A stretch of 64,000 nt of DNA from Blastocystis hominis (GCF_000151665.1 NW_013171824.1:248001-312000); one strand, 5' to 3'. Positions 12,075 to 25,085 are shown, counted from the stretch's first letter. Made by a program: numbers and translations. Notes: a model not told the origin generated them from the letters alone.

Positions 12075-15000
12075 CTATTCTTCATGCGGCGTGCTTTCCA
12101 TCTGTCCCTTGACCAGTGCTGCGTAGAACTCGCACTTCTTCAGCAGTTCTGCGTGCTTTCCGCTGTCCACGATCTTCCCTTCGCTCACCACAAAGATGAT
12201 GTCGCTGTCCACGATCGTGCTCAGTCGGTGCGCCACTGTGATCACCGTGCAGGGATGCGTCGATCGCCACTTCTCCAATGCCTCCAAGAACTTGTCCTGG
12301 TTTTCGCTGTCCAGCGCGCTCGTCGCTTCGTCCAGCAGCAGCACGTGCGGCTTTCGAAGAATCGCGCGAGCCAACGCCAATCGCTGCTTCTGTCCTCCCG
12401 AAACCGACTTTCCGGTCGATCCGAGATCCGTTTCGAATCCGTCCACCATTTCATTGATGAAATCCATGCACAAAGCTTGCGTGCAAGCGTCCTTCAGCTC
12501 CGCTTCGGACACTTCACGATCCAATCCCATCACCAAATTCTCGCGAATCGTGCCGCTGAACATGCAGGGCTCTTGGTTCACCGCGCCCAGCAGCGAGCGA
12601 TACGAGTCTAAATTGACGTTCTGCACATTGGCTCCGTCCATCAACACTTCGCCACTCTCCGGTTTGTACATTCGCTGGATCAGCGAAATGATCGTACTCT
12701 TTCCACACCCACTGGGACCCACGAAAGCCACGGAAGATCCCTTGGGAATTGAGAAGGACACATCGGAAAGAATCGGAGCGTCGGGCCGAGTGGGATACGC
12801 GAAGGACACATGATCGAAGGCGATCGCTCCGTCCTTCGCCTTCTCGGGAAGCGCTCGCAGCGCGTCCTTCTCGCCCGAGCTTTCAATCAGCGAGAAAATT
12901 CGCTGTGCTGCCTCCTGAGCCAACGCCATATTGGGAATTTTGCCCATTGCAACGCCAATATAGGACGACATGTAGAAAATGGTGTTGTAAACGATCATCA
13001 TCTGGGGATAACTGATCTGATCGAAGCCAATCAAAATAGAGCCAGCTCCAAAAACGACTGCCATGAAAATCATGGAGAAGATTAACAAAATCGCGTCGGC
13101 AATTGCCGATCGAAGGCTTCGCGATTTGCACAAACGATTGGTTCGCTCCAGGTCGTGGATCATCGATTCATAGATGCGATCTTGCAGATTGTACGCGTGG
13201 ATCGTGTGGATGTTGAGCAGAGCGTCCGTTGTCTCGCTGGATTTCTCTGTGAGATTGCTGTCGATCTTGGAAATCACGTTCGCCACGAGTTTGTTTTGGC
13301 AATACTCCGCAGAGAATAAAACAGGACACACCACAATCGAAATCAACGCCAACTTCCACGATCCCATCGATGAAAACGCGAATGCGATACAAAGCAAACA
13401 CACGATCACGCTTTCCATGATGGTTCCCACTTCATCCATGAAGTCGCGCAGCTTTCGAACATCGATGGAGAGTTCCGAAGTGATTGCACCTACGAATTAT
13501 AATGCAGGATAGAGAACGTCTTACCTGGAGAATGCTCCTTCTCATCGTAGTAAGCTACAGACTGGGAGAGAAGCTTCGTGAAGGACTTCGACCGCACCGT
13601 TACGATCATGTTCTCCTTCACAACACTCGACAAATCCCACCAGAGCAGCTCGCCAGCGCAGTTCACAATAATCACAACCACCATTAAGCCGGTCAACAGC
13701 ATACCGGTATTCCAGATTTCGTTCACATCCATCGAGTACGCGATGGATTGCATCGAAGCCATGATTACGGTATAGGCAGCCGGATACAAAGCAGTGAAGA
13801 TAACGCCAAGGAAAGCGATCCAGAAAATACACTTTTTAGTACCAAAGTACTGATAGAGAGAGAAGAGATTATACTTCTTTGGCTTTTCTGCCTTTTCGTT
13901 TTCGTCCTTCTTTTTCGAATCTGCAACTTCTGCTTCTTTCTCTTTCTCCTTTTCGTTTCTTTCTTCTTTCTTCTTTGCTTCTGCATCCGCTTCCTTCTCT
14001 TCCTTCTTTTCCGTTCCCTCGGCTCCTTCTTCTTCCTCCTTTTCTAAAGTTTCTTGGCTTTTGTACAATCCCGCATAGATTCCGCCCTTCGCTAGCAAGC
14101 TTTCATGATCGCCTTCCTCCACGATCTTTCCTTCCTCCACCACCACAATGCGATTACACGATCGAATGCTGCTCAGCCGATGCGCCACGATCACGATGCT
14201 CAGTCCCTTTCCCTTCGCTTCGTTCTTTCTCCGGATCGTTTCCATCGCGTTCTGCACGATTTTCTCGCTCTGCGAATCCAGCGCGCTCGTCGCTTCGTCC
14301 AACACCAGAATTCGCGGGTTTCGAATCAGCGCGCGGGCGATAGCAATACGCTGCTTCTGTCCTCCGGACAGCGAGCTTCCCAACTCGCCCACAAAGGTGT
14401 CGTACCCTTTGGGGAACGATCGAATGAACGCGTCGGCCTCCACCAGTTTCGCGGCTTCCACCATTTCCTCCTCGGTGCAGCCCTCGCGTCCATAGAGCAG
14501 ATTCTCGCGAATCGTTCCGCTGAACAGCACGGGTTCCTGCGCCACGTAGCTGATCTGATCGCGAATCCACGCCGTCGAGAGCGTCGTCACATCGACTCCG
14601 TCCCACGTGATCGTTCCCGCCGTCGGAGCGTACAATCGCATCAAGAGTTTCAAGATTGTGCTCTTTCCGCTGCCACTCTCGCCCACGATGCCGATCATTT
14701 CGTTCTCGCGAATGGTGAAGTTGAGCTGCTTCAGCACTTGCGTGTCGCGCGAAGCGTACTTGAAGTCCACGTTCTTGTACACAACGTCTCCCTTGCTGCT
14801 GCTGGGAGTGGTCGATCCAGACTTCATCGCGTCTTCGTGCTCAATCACCTTCACAAAGCAGGTCGCAGACGCGCGCGTGCTTTGAATCGCTTGAATGGCG
14901 CCGAAGGCAGCAGCCAAACCCAAAAAGTTCGATACTCCGCAGAGCACGACCATGAAATCTCCGCCAACCAGGCATTGCCCATTCCGACTCTGGTACCAAC

Positions 15001-16149
15001 AACTAGACACGCGATCACAAATCGCCATGCATTGATCCGAGAGAGTTGCATTGCTGAAGCAAACGTCCACCGAAGATATCAAGTCCGTGACGCAGCCCGC
15101 ATCATAGAGTTCTTGAGGGAATCCCTTGCGCTGCGTGTAGAAAAGAATGGTTCCGAAGAGATAGAGCAGCGTGATTGCGAAATTGTAGGAGAAACTATTC
15201 ACACTCTTCCACGTTCCCGCTCGATACAGCGATTTCAGCAGCATTTTCTTGCACTTCTCGATCTAATCGTAAAGAGCCAATCCACAACACGCACCAAGGA
15301 AACGTATTTTTTCTCCATCGAAGATTCGGCTCCCAACGCGGTCACCGTTTTGTAGTTTCGAATACTCTCTTCAGCAATGCTGTCTGCTTCCTTGTGGTCT
15401 CGCATCAAGGTTTGGATCCAACTTCCCATCACCTTTCCAAACTCCAATCCTGCATAAATCAGAAAAGGACAAGCAATCAGTGTCAGAAGGGTAAGTTGCC
15501 AACTCTATCATCATCAATAGCAAGAATAAGAGATACGTGAACAACACCAACAATAACACCACCAATAAAGGTAGAAATTGATCGGACGAGTCGACCAATC
15601 GACGGACCCAATCCATTAATAATGCGAGAGGATTCTTCCGCAACAGCTTGACCCAAGGTACTCGGCTTATTCGATTCAATATAGTCAATGTCATGATGGA
15701 GAAGGGCATGGATGTACTTCTCACGCAAATGACGAGCCAAATTCTCTACCCTTTACCACATCATACGAAACAAACCTGCATAAGTACTCAGACAGTAACG
15801 CTCAAGGAATGCAAACAAGGCTGAAAGCAGAAAGATACCAGCAAATCCATAGACTGATACAAGTACATCAGAAAGGTCAACTGATTCTTGATTATTTTTG
15901 TCCACAATATCTCCCAAGAAGATAAAACTTGATGCAAGTAAAATACCGGTCAAAAATGAGCCTATATGAAACTTCGTCCCAAAGCATACAAATGAGTCCG
16001 ATAATGAGCATACAACGATCCTTTTTGTTCGCGTACGTATAAAACAAACTGCTCCATGGAACAGTCTCCGGAGATTCTTTTTCCACCTTGACAACCCTCT
16101 GTTCAGAATCAGAAGGAATTACTTTCGCATTTTCCGATGCTTCTGCCAT
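12075..16149 (-). CDS. ABC transporter, subfamily B (full-length P-glycoprotein-like exporter)
   Basis: A full transporter with TMD1-NBD1-TMD2-NBD2. NBD1 has GESGSGKST, Q-loop VAQEP, signature LSGGQKQR and Walker B ILVLDEATSALD. NBD2 has GPSGCGKST, NQEP, VSGGQKQR, VLLLDEATSALD and the H-loop AHRLSTI. The linker between the halves is a long Glu/Lys-rich charged run (about 13,860-14,050). Micro-introns restore the frame at 15962-15989, 15746-15775, 15505-15536, 15263-15294 and 13490-13524. The family exports lipids, peptides or xenobiotics with ATP. Both nucleotide sites look catalytically complete. The start at 16149 opens with a short acidic cytosolic N-terminus (MAEASENAK). Convergent with the membrane-protein gene, whose stop lies only about 180 bp away. 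Confidence 0.92.
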
Positions 16150-16657
16150 TTTTAAATTGAGTGGTTTTGGTAGACAAGGAAAGTTCCAGGAAATATCTTG
16201 CTCATATGATGAATTCAGAGAAACTGCCTTGTATTCAATTTTTGAGAGGGGATAGGTAATAATTACTTATCAATTGTTGTTTGACGTCTGCACTTTCTCA
16301 TTCTTACAGGAAAATCCATTTTTGGAGAATAGAAACATTCTTTACTTTAAGTGCTTCAACCTGAATAATGTGGTAATTGAAAAGGATGTGATGAGGAGAT
16401 GAAACAACTATCTTTGAATTCTGGATTAATACCTATCGAACTGTATATTTCCAGTTTGGCTCAATCCCATTTTCATACCAATAACACAGATTGGACGGTT
16501 ATCAGATTCGAAACAAGAATCAAGTGTCTTAGCCTGGATATCTGTAATCCAACACAAATATTCTCATTCCCATTCCACGAATATTCCAATGATGCATTTC
16601 CAACAACAAACACCTCAAACACGAAATACCAATCCTAATCCTTATAACCCCTTTTCC
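16150..16657. other. intergenic spacer between ABC transporter and vigilin-like genes
   Basis: AT-rich spacer holding the ABC gene 5' flank and the vigilin 3' flank. No gene recognised. Confidence 0.5.
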
Positions 16658-19600
16658 TTATAACTCCACGGTGTATCCACTCTCCGACTTGTACATATCG
16701 CTTCCTCCGACCGTCTTGGATGGCAGCAGGGGAGCGCGTTTCAGCTTTTCCCACACCGATTCAGCGGGTGTTTCTGCTTCTGCTTCTGCTTCTCTTTCCT
16801 TCTTCTGCTTTCGCTCCTCCGCTCCCTGCTCGCGCTCCCTTCGGCGGGGCTTCTCTCCTCCTCGGTACGCCGTTTCCTGCTCGGGGTTCGCCCGGGCCTC
16901 CTCTTCGAGTTTTTCCAGGGCGGCGCGGGCATTGGCCACGTCCTCGCCGGCGTTTCCCACGATGCTCACCGCTCCGTCCTGCTCCAGTCGCACGCGCACG
17001 CGGCACTCGCGCTCAATGCGCACCAGGTTGCTGTTGCGGGGACCGCGGATCGCGTACACCAGCGCCTCGTCCACCTGGAAGGCGACGTGCGTGGCCGCGT
17101 ACTCCTCCAGCGCCGCCTCCAGCAGGGCGCGCGCCTTGGCCGCCTGCTCCGGCGTGCCCAGCACGTGCACCCACTCATCGCGCAGCACGCGCAGCTGGGC
17201 GCCCGACTGCTTGATGATGCCGTTGATGCGCGCGCCCTGCGCTCCGATCACGAACGCCACGCGGTCCTGCCCCACGGGGATCAGCAGACTCTCCTGCGCG
17301 GCGGCGTCGGCCAGCGTCTGCACGAACGCCACGGCTTCGTCCATCGCGGCGGCGGGGGCCTCCACCAGCACGGCCTGCGGCAGCAGACGCAGCTGCACGC
17401 CGTGCTGCTTGGAGAACGTCTTCATCGCGTCCTTCTTCTCCTGCAGACCCAGCAGCACCGCTTCGCTCACGTCGATCTTGCGGTAGAGCGAGGGGTCCAG
17501 CGCCGCCAGCTGCTCCCACACGCGGACCTGCACCAGCTCCACGCCCTGCTTCGGACCCACAATGCGCACGAGACCCGCGGCCTCGTCGGGCTGGATGCGG
17601 CAGCGGCTCTCCAGAGCGAGGCGCTGGAACTGGAGCGAGCTCTCCGTGAGCAGACGGTGAACCATTCCGTCCAGATGCAGCTCGCAGCGGATCAAGCCCT
17701 GCAGCGCCTCGCGCACCACGGGAATCGCCTCGTCGAGCTGTCTGCGATTTCCGCGCACAGCCACCTTGATGGGTCCAGAGAGAGGGAACTCGCGAGGCAG
17801 CGTGATGGTCACATTGTACGCGTTCTGGATCGTGTGGACCACTTCGAAGCGCTCCGCTCGCAGGAACTCGATCTGCTTGCCCGTGCAGTTCAGTTCCTCC
17901 GTGAGATACACGCGCTCCTCCAGGTTGGACACGATTCCGGCCTTCGCTGCGGGCAAAGCGGACGCGGGACCCCAGATTCGCAGCTTGCTGCCCTCGATGT
18001 GCACCGACACGCCGAGCTGGCTCTCCAAGGCGCGCAGATTGTCTCCGTTCTTTCCGAGCAGCACGCCGATCTCCTCCTTGGGCACGTCCAGCGAATCCTC
18101 GTGGAACTCCGCATACTTCGCCACGATGTCCTCGATTTCCTGCTTCGCCTTCGCCACCGAAGCCTCGTCTCCGTGGATGTACACCGCGTCGTGGCGCAGC
18201 GACATCGAGACGTTCCACTCCTTCTCGCGCGCATCGATCTCGCTGCGACGCAGCTCCTTCGCGTTGACGAACACTTCGTGGCGCATCGCTACCACTGCGT
18301 TCTCTTTGCGGTAGGTGTCCAGCAGCTGCGTCAGCGTGGCCACGGCCTTCTCCACGTTCTCCGGCGCGCCGATCACCACCACCTTGCCTTCTTCGATTTG
18401 GATCTCCACCGCCAGCTCCTTTCGCAGCGACTGGATCTTCGCGCCCTTCTCTCCGATCAGCGCCTCGCGCGCCAACTGGCGCTCCGCGGGGATCTCCGCG
18501 ATCGTGTGCTGCTCCAGCCACTCCTCGACGGCCTTCTTCATCGCCGCCACGTTCTCCTCCTTGCCGCTAATCTCCAGCACGCCCTTCGCGAGCTCGGCTT
18601 TGGTGTCGTGCGCCTGGCGCATCGCGTTGATGTTGCTTCCCTTCGGACCCACGAACAGCGCCAGCAGACACTCCGGGATCTCCACGCGCTCCGTGCACAC
18701 TGTCGCGAGCTTCGCGTTGATCGCCTCCACGGTTTCCTCGCGACGAGCCTCATCCACCACCACCTTCATCGATCCCTTTGCGCTCTCCACCGAGATCAGG
18801 CACCCGAACTCCTGCTCCAGCGCCTGCACCACCGCCGCCTTCTGGTTCAGCAGCATGTCGATCTGCGCGCCGTTCACCGCCATCTCGATCGTGCGCGACG
18901 CCAGCTCGGCACGCAGCGCCTCCACCTTCGCGATCGCCTGGGCCACGGCGTCCTTCTCTCCCTTCACGACCAGGCTGCCGTTCGACGCCTGGAGACGGAC
19001 GTTGAACTGGCGCTGCGTCTGCTGCATGCGCTCCGCTTTGTTCTGAAGCAGGAAGCGAGTGAACAGATTCTCGCAAGGCATCTTCTCCTCCACCTCCACG
19101 TGGCTCTGCGCGAATTCCTGCAGCTTCGCCTACACTCGCATCGCGCATTCACTTCTACGAGAGATTCGCGCTGATCCTGCACGGTTCCCAGAATCAGCAG
19201 AGCGTCGGACTCCGGGGTAAACGTCAAATACGCGGGACACTCCTTCTGCAACGCGAGGAACTTCTCCATCTTTTGGTTGACAAGCACGCTGCGCAGGAAG
19301 GGCGTAATGGGGAAGCTCGACTGCTCTATGGATCAGCGTGGCTAGGGCTCGTCCCAGTACTCTTCATCAGATCATTCAATGCGCGTTCGGCGTTCTTCAC
19401 AGCATTCTGGCCACCTCGAATCGTGACTTCGGCATCTTTCAGAGTCATGAAGACGCGGCAAGAGTTCTCGATGGATCGGCGATAGCTGTGATCATGGGCC
19501 AACAAGGCACGAATCTGCATTGTGGAGAGAGGGATCGTCACTTCCTTCTCGTTCGCCATGTCCGTGAGTTCGGCGATGCATCGCTTCACGTTCGCCAGCT

Positions 19601-20369
19601 CGCCCAGCACAGTGAACACTTCCTCATTCGTCATGATTCGCACAGAGAACTGCTTCTCCAGCTTCTGAATCTACCCATCAACACGCTCCCGTGCCTAAAC
19701 ATTTGAACCATTTTTACCGACCAATCGGCCGATGCTTTCCTTGGGAACCTTCACTTCCTCCTTTGAGATATCGCTCTTTGTTAACTATACAGTTTAAAAA
19801 ACATCGCAGTCCAACATACCTTCTTACCACTGCTCGACTCAATACGAGACAAGGTCTCTTCAATCTCCACTGTCTCGGCCAGCTCATCCAGTTTCTTGCT
19901 CAGTTCATCGACTCTCTTTGACTTCTCACTCCGTCTCTGCGCATTAGACACTCACACAACAAATACGTTTCGAATGATATCAATTTCACGGGAAGCAGCA
20001 ATGTATTGCATGACTCTGTCATAAGACTGCTTCAGCTTTAACAAGTCACGTTTTAGCTAGAGAGATGAAAGAAAAGTCCCGACTGCTTACAGCTCTCTCT
20101 TCTTTCGCATCACGACTTCCCACTTCCAGTTCTTCTTCCACCGTCTCGATTCTCTCCTCCAAATCCTCAAGGTTTCCGGACTCCTTCGGTGGACATGATG
20201 CTACTGCTGATTTGAATGCAGAGTCATAGATTTTTAGCTCACTCTACACCAATTAAGACAAGGACACAAAAAACACAATCAGAGACTTTCTCTCGACAAT
20301 AAGCTCCTCTCTTTGCTTTCGGAGAGAAGATGTCATCGAACTGTGCGCTTTCTGTGATTCTTCAGACAT
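16658..20369 (-). CDS. vigilin-like protein with multiple KH domains
   Basis: At least ten degenerate KH domains are read in series. Their GxxG-type loops and flanking beta strands are seen as LFVGPKGSNINAMR, ALIGEKGAKIQSLRKE, VLLGKNGDNLRALE, FVIGAQGARINGIIKQ and AIRGPRNSNLVRIE. Such tandem KH proteins (vigilin/Scp160) bind polysomal RNA. The N-terminus starts at 20369 (MSEESQKAHSS) and runs through several small exons separated by short introns, including one with GTCTCTGATT... at about 20240-20285, and carries a coiled-coil Glu/Lys stretch. The big exon spans 16658-19130. The C-terminus is a charged Glu/Arg/Lys run, then TAA at 16658-16660. Exon borders between 19,130 and 20,240 were only partly resolved. 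Confidence 0.82.
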
Positions 20370-21258
20370 GAGTATTCTACAGACAAGAGGTTAGAGATAT
20401 ACTCTTATCAAATAAAACTATGCAACCTACAATAATTTGGAAACTGAATAAACCAGTAATACGAAAATGGACAGCTGCAAGTACAGTGATTCCATGACAT
20501 TGTTGATAATCAAGCCAATACTTGAACCAGCAATATGACACATATATCAATGAAAATACGATGAATCGACATTGAATGGATAGTACAATGAATAAAATGC
20601 GGAAATTTTAATGATAAACTTGTTTAATAATCACAGACTGTTGTGAACACTATTGTGTCACTGTAGTTTGACAACAGAAATATCACAAAAAGAAAAATTA
20701 ATTGATACATGTTGTAACAAGTCTCTGTAGCAAACATGATATGAAGTGTTGCGAAATCTACTTATCATTAAGTATATGCAACAAGCAAATTGATCAAACC
20801 CAGTAAATTTACATAAAAGCAATTATTACCTTAATTAATAGATTCGTGCAACACATACAATACCCTTGAATTAAAGTAGTATTCATAACCAATAAAACTG
20901 GAATGAAGTCGTTACAATATCGAGCTTAATAATCAATCTTGTTATAACTAATTCTATATTGATTAAATCGAACACGATAAGCCCATACCAAACTTCAAGT
21001 TAAAAACAAAGCAATTCAAATAAGTGTATATCTTGATTCAGTGAATGAAAAACGGCATTTAAAAACAATTTCAAATTAATAATACAAATTCGACATAATA
21101 ACTTGATATACCATGTAAAATACAAAACTACAATATCCTACATCATTACAAATCATTATATTCCCGAAAGGGACCAAGAAATTAATAAAAATACATAATA
21201 TACCATGAATATATAGTAAAAATGATACGAGTTTTAATAAATAAAATAGAATAGTAAA
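20370..21258. other. AT-rich spacer, nothing recognised
   Basis: No open frame of useful length and no RNA gene was found before the 5S gene. Confidence 0.5.
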
Positions 21259-21374
21259 AGAACAGCATCGAGACTTCTCAGCGAGTCACCCACACTGGTA
21301 CTAACTCGACTCGTGATGACTTAGCTTCCTAGATCGGACGGGTTAGGGCGCTTTCCATCAGATATGGCCGTTCT
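21259..21374 (-). rRNA. 5S ribosomal RNA
   Basis: The reverse complement has the conserved 5S blocks in order: ACGGCCATATC near the 5' end, CCCGTCCGATCT, GGAAGCTAAG, GTTAGTACC, GTGGGTGACTC and CTCGATGCTGTT at the 3' end. The termini AGAAC and GTTCT pair as helix I. A TTTT run lies at the 3' end as a Pol III terminator. A TATTTAAA box lies about 30 nt upstream (near 21,400). A second copy with the same flanks is at 62215-62330. Confidence 0.92.
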
Positions 21375-21825
21375 CATTATATTGGTCTTCACTAACCTAT
21401 TTAAACATCACATTCTTATCATCATTCACTCACACCCCATTTCAATACTACCCATTTCTTTTCTTATCATTCCTCTTTTTCTTTTATCAACAAATCAATT
21501 CACTGAATGAGTGCATAATTTGTTAGTTTCGTATGGATGTTGATAGTGTGTTAATGTTGTTAGTTTATTAAGGGTGGTTTGTGGTTAGACTTTTTTCTCA
21601 GACTCCGTCAGATGCGAGACTACAGCTCGAAGTTGACTTTAATTATTTGTTTAGTTTTTATCGCTGTTGCTGACCTTAGAGAACTAGTATTTTTGTTCAT
21701 TATTGGAAATGTGGTGTGAAATGTTGACTATATTACATTAAGCTTACCTTAGCTGTTTATGGTAAGGTGAGGTAAGCCATGTACTATTGAATGCTCATCC
21801 AAGGTTTATTTAGTAACGGTAAGTA
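21375..21825. other. spacer between 5S gene and Polinton relic
   Basis: Contains the 5S upstream region (CTAACCTATTTAAA, shared with the second 5S copy) and otherwise AT-rich sequence without a gene. Confidence 0.5.
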
Positions 21826-21893
21826 CTCGTGGATCAACCCTTACAAGTATCGGAACCCCTTCATCACTTCCATTACTGTATTGTTCTGACCAA
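21826..21893 (+). pseudogene. fragment of Polinton penton-like gene, 5' end
   Basis: The plus strand reads SWINPYKYRNPFITSITVLF, matching residues 18-37 of the protein at 58073-61099, then a stop. Its orientation is opposite to the related fragment at 24.57-25.0 kb. Confidence 0.75.
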
Positions 21894-21954
21894 AGGAAAG
21901 ACAACTCGTTTTTCATGTCAGACAAATGATAATGCACGATTTTTAGTGTATGCA

Positions 21955-22880
21955 CATTATCGTCTAAGATTCATCTTTCGTTACCTGTGTACGTTTTGAG
22001 TGTTTCGGTAAGCTCCATGATGGTAATTGTGAATGCTTGGTTGTTGATGGGTTTGAATGTATTTTCGCTCACTGCATCTCCCTTCCTCTCTGCCTCAAGT
22101 ACACGCTTGTACAAATCGGTGTTCTTCACACGCATTTTCTCACCATCAATTGCCACATTACATGGAACACCATTTACTACATTGTGTATCACTTGCTTCT
22201 AATCAATCAGACAACAATATCTTCGATCTGAGTCCCACAAACTCTGTGATACGATGGACATTGTGTTCATCCTTCAAAATGGGTTCCTCTAGTTTCTTGT
22301 TGAAGTTGAGAAATGATGACAACGAAGGGAACTTTCTCTTGTCCACTTTCTGATCGTAATAGTCACAAGTTGTCCACAGAAATAGCTCGTATTATCCAAC
22401 TCCGAGAAATCGAACGACTTGTACATGTCACACATCTTGTGAATGTTGTTCCCTTGATCGTTTAACTGCACGATGAACGAGCCTGTGTTCTGACCCAACA
22501 GCCTAATGTTATCGAATGTGTTCTTGAACACATTGTAGTAGAAATCGTAGATGATGTGTTTGGACATGTCGAGAATGGCAAATCTGATGACGAATGGTTT
22601 CACCACTTTCCTCACCTCTGTATTCAGTTTGATACCATCCAGATACTAAAAATTCATGGTAGTCCCTACGGTCATATCGTACCCATGCTTTTAGATGATA
22701 GCTTCGCATTCATTCCCTGTGGTGGTGAACTTTACTTTCATTCGATTCAGCCCAGTTTCCACCAATTTGCCATATGCCGAGTTTGCCAATAACTGTATAG
22801 GTTCTTCTCCACAATGGTCTTGGATTTGGCTCGTTTCTCATTCAACATGTTCACATATTCGAATATGAATGGAGCTTGTC
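21955..22880 (-). pseudogene. fragment of Polinton protein-primed DNA polymerase, C-terminal part
   Basis: Aligns with about 38985-39925 of the intact element: the region with PolB motif C appears here as LLGQNTGSFIVQLN, so the catalytic DTDS is altered (NTGS). Frames are broken several times. Confidence 0.85.
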
Positions 22881-22940
22881 TCAAGGGTGTGTATGCCAAA
22901 CACTATGAACCAAATCAACCAAAGTAAATTGAATTAATCA

Positions 22941-23535
22941 ATGTTGTACATATTCAGCAGCAATCCAAACAATTACACGTTCAAGAAGCTCGATAACATG
23001 CTCATCAATATGCCAGAGAACGATGGCAAACATGTCCTCGTGCGTGAGACAGTGGATGACGTTCATCAATATTCATGGACGATACATTCTGGTTGTTTTG
23101 TGAAAGTCAATAATGCCACACTGTTTGAACATAAACCCACATCCACTCAACCATTCAATAATCAATGCCAATTCGAATTATCTTCGGCTTTATATCTCAT
23201 AATCAAATCGATTCCATGTTACAATGAGAATGATGCCCTATTCAAACATTGTGATTCCATCGAATCGGTTGTGGATAAGGGATACAAGGTGAGTGTTTCA
23301 ATGGATAGTGCGTGATTGTTCGATGTACCATTCATCGATACACTCAACAATCTTGTGCCCCTTTCCCATACCAAACTGATAAATGGAATCGAATGGACAA
23401 GTGAGAGTCATACGATCTCTGCATTCACGAATATCCCTTCTCTTGTATGTCTAGGAGATGTGAAGAGCATCACGATCGTTTTCGAATACTTGAGCGAGGT
23501 TGTTGTTGTTATTTCTGCTTCTGGGTGCTCGTAAT
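22941..23535 (+). pseudogene. relic of the Polinton gene homologous to 44536-45216
   Basis: Starts MLYIFSSNPNNYTFKKLDNM like MSYIFSSNGNNYTFKKLDNM of the intact gene, then has an in-frame stop at 23312-23314. It lacks both hairpin insertions that the intact gene carries, which makes it an empty-site reference. Confidence 0.85.
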
Positions 23536-23658
23536 GGGTCGATGTGATCTTGCTGCCTCTCTCAATGCATTGGGTTCTTTACCACTCTTGGATCGAGTAA
23601 TGGGTGGTGCTGGTTGTGGTTTGCATTTGCTAGCCAGCAGTTCCCAGTGATAACACTT

Positions 23659-24493
23659 CTATGTACTATCGCTTTCCACATTCTTCACTTCGTACATCAA
23701 TGGCATGAATCGATCGTCAATGTCAACAACTTCAACCAAGTCCTGAGACCATTTGCTTGTCAATGATCGCTTTTCCAGAATGCGAGGTCTTCGTGTCACT
23801 CCAACATAATCACCCACATCGAATTGAGGCGTCGTGTCCTTCGCTGTCATGTTGGATGGTTCTGTCTTCTCCGTGTACAAGATATCGTTGTTCCAAATGT
23901 CATTGGGTGTATATCCGATGTCTCTGTTCTTCCTTCCATTATGTATACGAACTGCACAATCAATCAAATCGAACCATACACCTTTCGATTGATTGATTGA
24001 ATGGAATGAAGGAACCATGATGTGTTCCTTGATATCTCGAATTGTTCGTTCAGCTAGTACTGCCTTATTCGCTGAATCCATGTGATACATGGTGATGTCA
24101 TACTTGTTCAAGATGTTGGTACGAAAGATGGCATTGGTGAATTCGGTACCTCGATCCGAGCAAATATGCTTTGATGATTCACCATATGTTTGAATGATGT
24201 CCTTCATTGCATAGTGACTTCTGTAGCATTCTTGCTTTTCAGTTTCTGAGTCATCAGGTATTTCGAATATCCATCAATACATACAAGGACATATTTGTAT
24301 CCATGATTCTTGTAGAATCCTGTACTCTTTTGTGTTCCTAATACTTCCTGTATCGATTTGTGTTGTTTGGAAGAGAAGTCGATAAGATCGATGAAACATA
24401 TGTTCCGTTTGAATCCACTGATGATCACTCGAGTTGCACCTCTTCGTTTTGCTGGTTTCCATAGTTCCTTGATCTCATTCATGCTCCCCACAC
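23659..24493 (-). pseudogene. relic of the Polinton integrase
   Basis: Matches the integrase at 45077-46150 across its catalytic core and C-terminal region. The CSDRGTEF and AERTIRDIKEH motifs survive but the frame is broken near 24,205 and earlier, and the protein would stop at KNVESDST. Confidence 0.88.
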
Positions 24494-24494
24494 A

Positions 24495-24575
24495 CCTCGA
24501 TAAATGAATCGCTTTATTCAAGGAATGAATAAGTTGTATCAGAGGAAGAATCACAAACTGGTTATAGACTCGAAA
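24495..24575 (+). pseudogene. relic of the small Polinton gene homologous to 46153-46392
   Basis: AAATGAATCGCTTTATTCAA and the following RKNHKLV codons match the intact copy. The double hairpin present in the intact copy is absent, with the flanks almost directly joined. The relic then runs by a deletion into penton-like sequence. Confidence 0.75.
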
Positions 24576-25000
24576 TGCATTTTCTCCACTATACACTATT
24601 TCAAATAGAGCATCACTCGCATTCAACATTGTGATGACCGTTTCGATATCATATATATTTCGTGAAATCGATAGCGTATGGAGACTGGATCCAAATACAC
24701 TCATAACTTGTATCCATTGTGGAAATTGAGAATGTAGTATTATTAATCATGATGTTCAGAATGGCAATGATTTCACTCAGTGTATAATAACCAGGCGAGA
24801 TCGTTACCTCTTCACCATGGGTGTTTGTCACCACATTGATTGAGTCCACAATATTGAACATGACATGATTAGGTTAGAATAGAACAGTGATGGAAGTGAT
24901 AAATGGATTTCTGAACTTGGAAGGATTGATCCAATCGAATGTGCCAATGATAGGTGAATCTTGTATGAGAATGGAATAATGCATGTTCTCTCATTACCAA
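24565..25000 (-). pseudogene. relic of the Polinton penton-like gene
   Basis: Aligns with pieces of 60,110-61,099: the SDALFEIVYSGENAF segment, the GYYTLSEIIAILN segment and the 5' end with its start codon. An internal deletion removes most of the equivalent of 60.2-60.77 kb. Confidence 0.85.
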
Positions 25001-25013
25001 AGACACTTATGAC

Positions 25014-25085
25014 TTGCATAGACAACAATAGATGGATTTGTGATGATAATGTACACACATTGGCTTTCGGTCATTACAAATAAGC
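25014..25085 (+). pseudogene. fragment of Polinton DNA polymerase C-terminus in inverted orientation
   Basis: Reads CIDNNRWICDDNVHTLAFGH then YK and a stop, matching the last residues of the polymerase at 38968 (RWILDDNIHTLAFGHYRLK). Confidence 0.8.

Larger units (their letters stand above)
21826..25085. mobile_element. decayed, internally deleted Polinton relic (probably two nested copies)
   Basis: Short stretches align one after another with genes of the intact element at 38.6-61.5 kb: polymerase C-terminus (-), the 44536 gene (+), integrase (-), the small 46153 gene (+) and the penton-like gene (-). All have stops and frameshifts, with large deletions between them. The extreme ends are a penton-like 5' fragment on + (21826-21893) and a polymerase 3' fragment on + (about 25014-25085). 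These are in the opposite orientation to the interior, as if an inner element had inserted in an older inverted one. No terminal inverted repeat like that of the intact copy is visible. Confidence 0.8.

Noticed and set aside
14105-15355. 416-codon plus-strand frame opposite the ABC transporter
   Set aside because: Antisense shadow of the two nucleotide-binding and membrane exons.
15746-15775. Possible reassigned TAA codon in the ABC transporter (W-stop-R-V-E-N)
   Set aside because: A 30-nt GT-AG intron exactly removes it and gives the family-like STYAENLARHLREKY. Real genes here also end with TAA, TAG and TGA.
17087-19174. 695-codon plus-strand frame opposite the vigilin gene
   Set aside because: It is an antisense shadow of GC-rich KH exons, rich in His, Leu, Arg and Gln with no motif.
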